From Streptomyces viridochromogenes (lineage in GTDB: Bacteria > Actinomycetota > Actinomycetes > Streptomycetales > Streptomycetaceae), in NCBI RefSeq assembly GCF_001270495.1, contig NZ_LGUR01000216.1:1-64000 (forward strand): a stretch of DNA of 64,000 nucleotides. The letters are read 5' to 3'. The translations under genes and the position numbers were made by a program. Below are positions 59,181 through 64,000 of the stretch, one piece after another. Below the pieces are notes generated by a model. That model did not search any database, was not told where the DNA came from, and saw nothing but the letters and a program-made list of their open reading frames with translations. Each line of letters opens with the position of its first letter. Positions within the stretch are counted from its first letter, which is position 1.

Positions 59181-60065
59181 TCAGGACCCGGTGGAGTCGG
59201 ACGGCGGACGCGGGCCGCCGAAGCCGTGTTCCGAGAGGTCGAACCAGTTGCCCTCCGGATCCATCGCCCGGTACTCGGCGAAGGGACGGTTGGTGAAGCG
59301 TTCAGCCGGCTTCGGAGTGCCGGCCGCCACCAGGGCCTCGGTGGTGGCCGCCGTGTCCTCGATGTGGAATCCGAAGTGGTTGAAGCCGACCGGGGTCTCA
59401 CCGTCGAGCTGATGCTTGATCAGGGCGAGGGAGAGATAGCCGTCGGACAGGAAGCAACTGCCGTCCGGATCACGGTGGAAGAGTTCCATCGCGAAGACCG
59501 AGGAGTAGAACTCGGCCAGCTTCTCCGGGTCGCGGGCCACGATGGCCAGGTGGCGCAGTCTCGGCCGGGCGGCGGTGGGTTCGTCCACGGTGGAATCCTT
59601 CGAGTCGGGGGCCTGCTGCACCGGGCGGGGCGCGGGGATCATGTTGTGGAACGCGCTGATCAACCAGTGGCGCTGTGCTGTCCGTTCCACGACGGCCAAC
59701 GCGTGCGTGGTGGTCAGCGGCTGCCCGTCCGGGGCGGTGACGGTCGACTCCGCCTCCACCGTGGCCAGGTCGGGGCGGAGGAATCGGACGGCCACGACGC
59801 GTGCGTCGAGGACGGTTCCGGCGTACGGCCCCTGGAAGAGGGCGTCGTGCCCGGCCGCGACGCCGGCCCGGCCGAAGGGCTTGTCGCCTCGTACGGTCGT
59901 GAAGTCACAGTCCTCCGCGAAGCTCGCGGCGAAGAGCGCGGCGTCACCTGCCGCCCAGCCGCGGGCCATCTCGGCCCACAGGGCGCGGATCGCCCGAGCG
60001 TCGTCCTGGGTGCCGGCCTCGACGCCGACCTGGGCGGGGGTGTTCGTTCCTTCGGGCTGCTGCAT
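59181..60065 (-). CDS. fusion of an NTF2/SnoaL-like domain and a VOC (glyoxalase) domain
   Basis: 294 residues from ATG 60063-60065. Residues about 20-150 are a SnoaL-like/DUF4440 cone fold: AIRALWAEMARGWAAGDAAL, FAASFAEDCDFTTVRGDKPF and HWLISAFHNMIPAP. From about 170 comes a VOC domain: RLRHLAIVARDPEKLAEFYS, GFNHFGFHIEDTAATTEALV and RAMDPEGNWFDLSEHGFGGP, with metal-ligand-type His/Glu positions. SnoaL-type domains cyclise or hydroxylate small molecules, and VOC enzymes are isomerases, dioxygenases or resistance binders. The fused form is uncommon. The gene follows the JAMM-motif gene after 5 bp, so they are one operon. Confidence 0.85.
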   Translation of the reverse strand: MQQPEGTNTPAQVGVEAGTQDDARAIRALWAEMARGWAAGDAALFAASFAEDCDFTTVRGDKPFGRAGVAAGHDALFQGPYAGTVLDARVVAVRFLRPDLATVEAESTVTAPDGQPLTTTHALAVVERTAQRHWLISAFHNMIPAPRPVQQAPDSKDSTVDEPTAARPRLRHLAIVARDPEKLAEFYSSVFAMELFHRDPDGSCFLSDGYLSLALIKHQLDGETPVGFNHFGFHIEDTAATTEALVAAGTPKPAERFTNRPFAEYRAMDPEGNWFDLSEHGFGGPRPPSDSTGS

Positions 60066-60070
60066 CGCTG

Positions 60071-60769
60071 TCACACCTTCATCAGTGAACTCGTACGGAT
60101 ACGCAGATCGACCTCGGGGCACTCGGCGCCCTCGGAACCTTCGGCTGGGTGCTGGGGAGGCGGAGCCCAGGCGCCCAGGGCGTGGTAGAACTCGCCGTCC
60201 CGGCGCTCCAGGTAACAGATGATGTTGAGGGGCCACCCGGTCCGGCCGAAGAGATGACGGTCCATGGGAGTCGGGCGCTCGCTGAGCATCTGGCCGCGTT
60301 CCGACGGCGGGCCGAGGCGGTGCCAGTCCGGGTGCATGTGGATGGAGCCGAGCAGGTCCATCCCCAGGGCCTCGGCCTCGCGGGACGCACTGAGGAGGTC
60401 GCTGGAGTCCATCCACCAGCCGCGGTGCTCGTTCTCGTAGGCAGGCCCGAACTTCGGCACGATCGTCTCGCGGAACTCCCGTCGAGCCGCCGGATCACTG
60501 GTGCGGGCGTTACGGCCGAAGGCGACACGCCGTACGTGGTAGGTCGTCGCCTCCGCGTTGCCGAGCAAGAGCGCGAAACAGGGCAATGGGGCTTCGGGGG
60601 TGATGAGTTGGTACTCAGCGGCAGCCACGGCAAGGAAGTCCGCGAGTGCCTGGTCGTCCATCAGGACGGTCGGAGGAGCGGGGGTGGTGCCACCGGTTGC
60701 GGAACAGTCGGCCGAGCTCCATCTTGCGTCCGGCGAACCGGACCCGGATGCGTTCGTCACAGCGGACAT
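60071..60769 (-). CDS. JAMM/MPN-motif metallopeptidase-like protein
   Basis: 232 residues from ATG 60767-60769, which has GGAG nine bases upstream; 60788-60790 and 60659-60661 are alternatives. The core reads EAEALGMDLLGSIHMHPDWH followed by GPPSERGQMLSERPTPMDRH: an HxHP motif with a Glu earlier and a Ser/Asp later, the JAMM zinc-peptidase pattern (E, HxH, S, D). Bacterial JAMM proteins cut sulfur carriers (CysO/ThiS-like) or process ubiquitin-like tags. Here S and D are further from HxHP than usual, so activity is uncertain. Operon with the NTF2-VOC fusion suggests a biosynthetic or thiol-related step. 60770-61088 upstream shows no gene. Confidence 0.7.
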   Translation of the reverse strand: MSAVTNASGSGSPDARWSSADCSATGGTTPAPPTVLMDDQALADFLAVAAAEYQLITPEAPLPCFALLLGNAEATTYHVRRVAFGRNARTSDPAARREFRETIVPKFGPAYENEHRGWWMDSSDLLSASREAEALGMDLLGSIHMHPDWHRLGPPSERGQMLSERPTPMDRHLFGRTGWPLNIICYLERRDGEFYHALGAWAPPPQHPAEGSEGAECPEVDLRIRTSSLMKV

Positions 60770-61088
60770 GGGTGTGGTCTCCGTCGACATGGGGGTGGGG
60801 AGGCCGTTGGAGCGGAGTGTCCGGAGACGCTACTTGAGCGTTCACGCTCGCAGGTCGACTGCCGTGAACTGTGGGGATTTCCCTACGGCTTGATAGGAAC
60901 TTGCGGCCGGATGGTTCGCCACGACGAGGTGATGAGCGTCAGGTACGCCTCAGCGCGCAGCAGGCACGCACGCTCCTCGCGCTGGGCGAGCGATTCGGCC
61001 TTGTGGATCGCGCCGCTCTGCATCTTCAACGGCGACGTGCCCCCTGCCGCCTGGCAGTCCTCGCCTGATGCGCGGGCGGTCGTCGCCC
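60770..61088. other. gap between decarboxylase and JAMM operon
   Basis: 319 bp. A minus-strand frame (SGAIHKAESLAQREERACLL and following residues) reads somewhat protein-like but continues from a shadow frame of the decarboxylase gene; I do not recognise it and do not call it. No repeat or hairpin stands out. Confidence 0.4.
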
Positions 61089-62450
61089 TCAGGATCGGGT
61101 GAGCCGTTCGACGTGGTAGTGGATGTGCTCCACGTGGTGCTCGGATTCCGGTTTCATCAGCACGCTGCGGAGGATGCGCGCGCTGTCGGCGTCCGCGGTG
61201 ATTTTGGGGTGGCGTGCGGTGAACGCCTCGCGGTCGGCTCTCAGGGTGCTCAGGAACACCGGGTCGGGGCTCGTCATGCCGTCCGCGAGGATGCGGGCGG
61301 AGGCCGTGTCGATGCCGCTCAGGGTGGCGGGGTCGACAACGGGGAAGTAGCTGACGATGTCCAGTTCCGGCTGTTGGTAGAGCTCCAGGTGGTCGGAGGT
61401 GGTGATCAGTTGTGCCCACTTCAAAGCGGCCCGGCGGCCCGCCGCCAGCACCCGGCCCAGGCCGTCGGCGGTGGGCGGGAGGAGCTGGAGGGTGAGCCAC
61501 AGGGCGGCGGCCGAGGCGCCGGCGCGTGAGCATTCCAGGCTGATCTCGCCGAGGTGGAGCTCGCTGGAGGTGAAGTAGGTGTAGGGCGAGTCGTGGAGGT
61601 AGAAGCGCCCCACCTCGGGGTCGCGGAAGAGCACGGCCCCGCAGCCGTAGGGCTGGAGCCCGTGTTTGTGCGGGTCGACGACGACCGAGTCGCACCGGGC
61701 GATCGCCTGCCAGGGCTCGGGCGCGAGTCCCTCGGGCCCGTCGGCACCGGCCAGCAGGGTGAAGAAGCCGCCATAGGCGGCGTCGACGTGGAGGCGGACG
61801 CCGTAACGCTCTTTGAGGAGCAGGGCCTCGTGGATCGGGTCGACGGCGCCCAGCCCGGTGGTTCCGGCGGTCAGCACGACCGTGCCCACCCGGCCGCCGC
61901 GCAGCAGGTCCTCCAGCGCGTCGAGGTCCATACGTCCCCGGTTGTCCGTGGGGACCGCGTGTCCCTCCATCCCCAGCACACGGCACATGCGGCCGTGGGT
62001 GTAGTGGGCGTCCGCGCTGTACGCGACACCTCGGCCGGGGTGGAGTTCGCGGGCGACGAAGAGGGCTTCGAGGTTGGCGATCGTGCCGCTGGTCGTGAGG
62101 TGGCCGAGGTGGGTGTCGTAGCCGAACATGGCGGCCAGCTGAGCAACCGCCTCGCGTTCCATCCGGGCGGTGGCGGGGCCGCCGTCCAGAGCGTGGTTGT
62201 TGGGGTTGATCAGCATGGCGGTGAGGTAGCCGACCATCGCGGCGGGGTGCGGGGGCTTGAGCATCTGCCCCGCGTAGTGCGGGTGGAAGAACGGGTAGTT
62301 CTCCCGCAGTCTCCCCGTGAACTCCTCGAAGGCTGTCGCGAAGCGGTCGTCGTCGACCTGGAGTGACGGGTGCGGCTGGTAGGGGCCGAAGGTGTCGGCC
62401 CAGTCCTGTACCGCGTGGGTGGCTCGGCCGAGCCAGTACTGCAGGTCCAT
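61089..62450 (-). CDS. PLP-dependent decarboxylase (group II, aromatic amino acid/glutamate type)
   Basis: 453 residues from ATG 62448-62450 with GAGGGACA upstream. PLP-binding residues: GHLTTSGTIANLEALFVARE, AGTTGLGAVDPIHEALLLKE, LHVDAAYGGFFTLLAGA (Asp holding the pyridine N) and VVVDPHKHGLQPYGCGAVLF, where the Lys in PHKHG forms the Schiff base. Length and motifs fit the family of tyrosine, DOPA and glutamate decarboxylases; the N-terminal PFFHPHYAGQMLKPPHPAAM matches bacterial tyrosine-decarboxylase-like members. It would make an amine. A divergent MarR gene with operator repeats probably controls it. Confidence 0.9.
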   Translation of the reverse strand: MDLQYWLGRATHAVQDWADTFGPYQPHPSLQVDDDRFATAFEEFTGRLRENYPFFHPHYAGQMLKPPHPAAMVGYLTAMLINPNNHALDGGPATARMEREAVAQLAAMFGYDTHLGHLTTSGTIANLEALFVARELHPGRGVAYSADAHYTHGRMCRVLGMEGHAVPTDNRGRMDLDALEDLLRGGRVGTVVLTAGTTGLGAVDPIHEALLLKERYGVRLHVDAAYGGFFTLLAGADGPEGLAPEPWQAIARCDSVVVDPHKHGLQPYGCGAVLFRDPEVGRFYLHDSPYTYFTSSELHLGEISLECSRAGASAAALWLTLQLLPPTADGLGRVLAAGRRAALKWAQLITTSDHLELYQQPELDIVSYFPVVDPATLSGIDTASARILADGMTSPDPVFLSTLRADREAFTARHPKITADADSARILRSVLMKPESEHHVEHIHYHVERLTRS

Positions 62451-62520
62451 GGGGTGTCCCTCTATCCGATGTGACCGCCTGCGGGGCGGCGCGTCCACCA
62501 TAGGATTTAGTTGAGCAGTC

Positions 62521-62570
62521 AGCAATTGATTGCTCAGTAATTGAGACATCAGTAAGTGATGTGGCAGTAA
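62521..62570. promoter_or_regulatory. MarR operator region: palindrome plus three 15-bp direct repeats
   Basis: AGCAATTGATTGCT (62521-62534) is a perfect 14-bp palindrome, inside a larger TGAGCA (62512) to TGCTCA (62530) inverted repeat. CAGTAA then recurs at 62535, 62550 and 62565, an exact 15-bp period. All lie between the decarboxylase start (62450) and the MarR start (62612) and are AT-rich against the surrounding DNA. They are likely binding sites for the MarR protein. Confidence 0.65.
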
Positions 62571-62611
62571 ACTCACAGGCCAGGACCGTCAGGATGGGAG
62601 GACCTGGGCAG

Positions 62612-63100
62612 GTGAATGCCGCGACCCGGCGGGGCGAGCAGGCCGCCCGCGCCGCAAACAGCCAGCTCGTTCACGACTTCGGGCTGTTGATCAAAGCCGC
62701 GACCCGCCTGGAGCAGCGGATCGACACCGACCTGCGACAGGAGTGCGGGATCAGCCACACGATGCTGGAGGTCCTCATCAGGCTGTGCCGAAAGCCGGGC
62801 GAGGAGGTCTCCCAGCGCCGGCTCGCCGACGACCTCACCCTCACCAGCAGTGGCACCACCCGGTTGATCGACCGTATGGAAGAAGCCGGCCTGGTCTGCC
62901 GCGTCCCGTCACCGGACGACCGCAGAATCGTCCTGGTGGAACCGACCGATCACGGCCGTACCGTGTTCCTTCAGGCCGTGACCGTTCACTCTCGTGTCGT
63001 CGAGCGGTACTTCGTCACGCCCGTGGCCCGCGACGACTACAGCCGGCTGACCGGCGCGCTGAGCGATATCAACGAGGCACTGCGCGACGCCGCCGGCTGA
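62612..63100 (+). CDS. MarR-family transcriptional regulator
   Basis: 162 residues from GTG 62612, nine bases behind GGGAGGA; a GTG at 62561 is in frame but would overlap the operator repeats. MarR winged helix: QRIDTDLRQECGISHTMLEV, VSQRRLADDLTLTSSGTTRL, IDRMEEAGLVCRVPSPDDRR (recognition wing with the DDRR motif) and ALSDINEALRDAAG at the end. It has a single Cys in RQECGI, which could sense oxidants. It is likely a repressor of the divergent PLP decarboxylase gene, released by a small ligand. Confidence 0.9.
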   Translation: MNAATRRGEQAARAANSQLVHDFGLLIKAATRLEQRIDTDLRQECGISHTMLEVLIRLCRKPGEEVSQRRLADDLTLTSSGTTRLIDRMEEAGLVCRVPSPDDRRIVLVEPTDHGRTVFLQAVTVHSRVVERYFVTPVARDDYSRLTGALSDINEALRDAAG

Positions 63101-63432
63101 CATCACCGGCCCATGGCGGATTCCGCTGCGGGTGGTGCGCCGACAGCGCTGCGCCAGGGCGGAACCCGGTGGCCGGGCGACCGCGGTGACCCGCGTTCCG
63201 CCCGCGTAGCCGCGGTCCAGCACTGGGTGGCGGTGCTGTGCCGGTCGGGAGCCGGGGGCGACAGGGGGTGCGGTCGGTACGGTGGCTGCGCCCTGCCGGA
63301 CGGCGAGCAGTACCAGCGCGTGGGATCCCGCGCGCGCCTCGGCCATTCGGCCATTGTCGAGGCGGCCCCCGTTCGGGCGGCGATGGCCGTTCGGCCGATC
63401 CTGCCGGGCCGCAGAATGCTTACTCTGGCGCC
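63101..63432. other. intergenic stretch without recognisable gene
   Basis: 332 bp between the MarR gene and the membrane sensor. Frames on both strands are open here but give Arg/Pro-rich sequence with no family pattern. I see no tRNA, repeat or clear promoter. Confidence 0.5.
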
Positions 63433-64000
63433 GTGAACCTTGTGCGCGTGATCGACGGACCGGCCGTGCCAGGCGGCCGTCGGCACAGAGGGCTGCACGC
63501 GGTCGGCGTGGCCCTGATGATCCTGGCGGCCGGCACGGACCTGCTGGAAGCGGGCCTCATGGCGGCACTGGGACCGCAGGACGGGTACAGCGTGACGCCG
63601 TGGCTGCAGCCCGCCACCGTGCTGCCGCTGTGCCTGGCCGCGGTGCTCTGGCCCACGGCCAGGCGGCCTGCGTGGGTCAGCCCCGCCCTGCGCATCGCGG
63701 TACCCGCCGGGGCCTCGGTGGCGTTGACGGTGGTCGCTGTCCTGACCGACTGGCCGATGGGGTTCGGCCTGGGGGAAATCGCGACACTGCTGTACCTGTT
63801 GCTGGTTGCCGTCCGTTCCTGCCCCGGGTGGTGGGCGACGGCGTTCGTGGGGCTGTGCGGCGTGGCCGTCGTCATCCTTCCTGCCAGGCTTCCCTCCCTC
63901 GACGGGCCTGGCGGAGGAGCCGGGCTGGGGCTCCTGCTTCCGGTCATGGTGGCCGCCGGACTGGGCGGCTACCTGCGCTTCCTCGATCACCGCCGCCGCG
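63433..64000 (+). CDS. membrane sensor histidine kinase, N-terminal part (cut by window edge)
   Basis: The frame is open from GTG 63433 to the right edge (189 codons, no stop). It codes for five to six helices: GLHAVGVALMILAAGTDLLE, LQPATVLPLCLAAVLWPTAR, VPAGASVALTVVAVLTDWPM, LGEIATLLYLLLVAVRSCPG, WWATAFVGLCGVAVVILPAR and GLGLLLPVMVAAGLGGYLRF, then basic residues (DHRRR). This layout is typical for the sensor part of HisKA_3-type kinases, with the catalytic domain to follow outside the window. As only the membrane part is seen, another membrane protein type cannot be excluded. Confidence 0.6.
   Translation, partial: MNLVRVIDGPAVPGGRRHRGLHAVGVALMILAAGTDLLEAGLMAALGPQDGYSVTPWLQPATVLPLCLAAVLWPTARRPAWVSPALRIAVPAGASVALTVVAVLTDWPMGFGLGEIATLLYLLLVAVRSCPGWWATAFVGLCGVAVVILPARLPSLDGPGGGAGLGLLLPVMVAAGLGGYLRFLDHRRR

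Noticed and set aside
1..64000. CRISPR array or known phage-defence cassette
   Set aside because: No series of short regular repeats with unique spacers and no cas genes were seen; the STAND protein is the only candidate sensor and has no defence neighbours here.

Overview
The window is actinobacterial DNA, most likely from a Streptomyces chromosome (inference). The support is a very high G+C content with third-position G/C, GTG as well as ATG starts, many GntR, XRE, HxlR and MarR regulators, a DmdR/IdeR-type iron box, Tat- and Sec-exported glycan hydrolases, and actinobacterial family types such as mycothiol-dependent isomerase and DUF418 proteins. The many broken genes, IS remnants and tRNA-end fragments suggest a variable part of the chromosome, such as an arm or an island-rich region. 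There is no complete rRNA or tRNA gene, no CRISPR array and no complete transposon.

Layout. 0-5.1 kb: end of a LuxR-type response regulator, a leftward catabolic operon (luciferase-domain protein, FAH-family hydrolase, esterase, PEBP protein) next to a secreted PEBP protein, and a divergent GntR regulator with a leaderless-looking promoter. 5.1-6.3 kb: an IS5-family remnant beside truncated XdhC and MoaE genes, the remains of molybdenum-enzyme functions. 6.4-9.7 kb: XRE regulator and a CrtI/CrtISO-like FAD oxidoreductase divergent from an HxlR regulator, with a clear palindrome between them. 10-18.7 kb: three diverged copies of an island-end repeat that finishes in the 3' half of tRNA-Gly(CCC). 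They bracket a serine hydrolase, a decayed VapBC pair and a split-transketolase/SDR/MFS operon with its GntR regulator. 19-23 kb: a two-component pair whose genes run into each other, and two membrane-protein genes with near-identical promoter modules. 23-30 kb: sigma-factor relic, ABC exporter, CPA1 antiporter, then a chimera of broken glycosyltransferase, PgsB and NlpC/P60 genes.

30-38 kb: DJ-1/PfpI protein, small enzymes, LysE exporter and two secreted family-43 glycoside hydrolases with AbfB domains, behind a cluster of TTCGAA-like half-sites. 38-41.7 kb: relics (solute-binding protein, IS5 and IS701 pieces, PPOX fragment) around an alpha/beta hydrolase and an NAD-dependent epimerase. 41.8-48.3 kb: a ferric-iron ABC importer (fbpABC order A-B-C on the minus strand) divergent, across one iron box, from a 902-residue protein that joins an adenylation domain, a carrier domain and a multi-pass membrane acyltransferase-like domain. 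48.6-52.4 kb: a 1240-residue HTH-STAND ATPase-WD40 protein. 52.7-57.5 kb: a broken secreted beta-carbonic anhydrase, a glycosyltransferase plus membrane glycosyltransferase-like pair, and a ribosome-inactivating-protein-like toxin gene ended by an amber codon. 57.5-59 kb: a graveyard of short relics. 59-64 kb: an operon of an NTF2-VOC fusion and a JAMM-motif protein, a PLP decarboxylase divergent from a MarR regulator, and the start of a membrane sensor kinase.

The strongest leads are the RIP-like gene with its TAG codon exactly where the family has a conserved Trp, the shared 59-bp promoter module in front of it and of the carbonic anhydrase, the iron-box-controlled adenylation-carrier-acyltransferase protein, and the three tRNA-Gly island ends. 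All family assignments come from reading motifs by eye; no database search was run.
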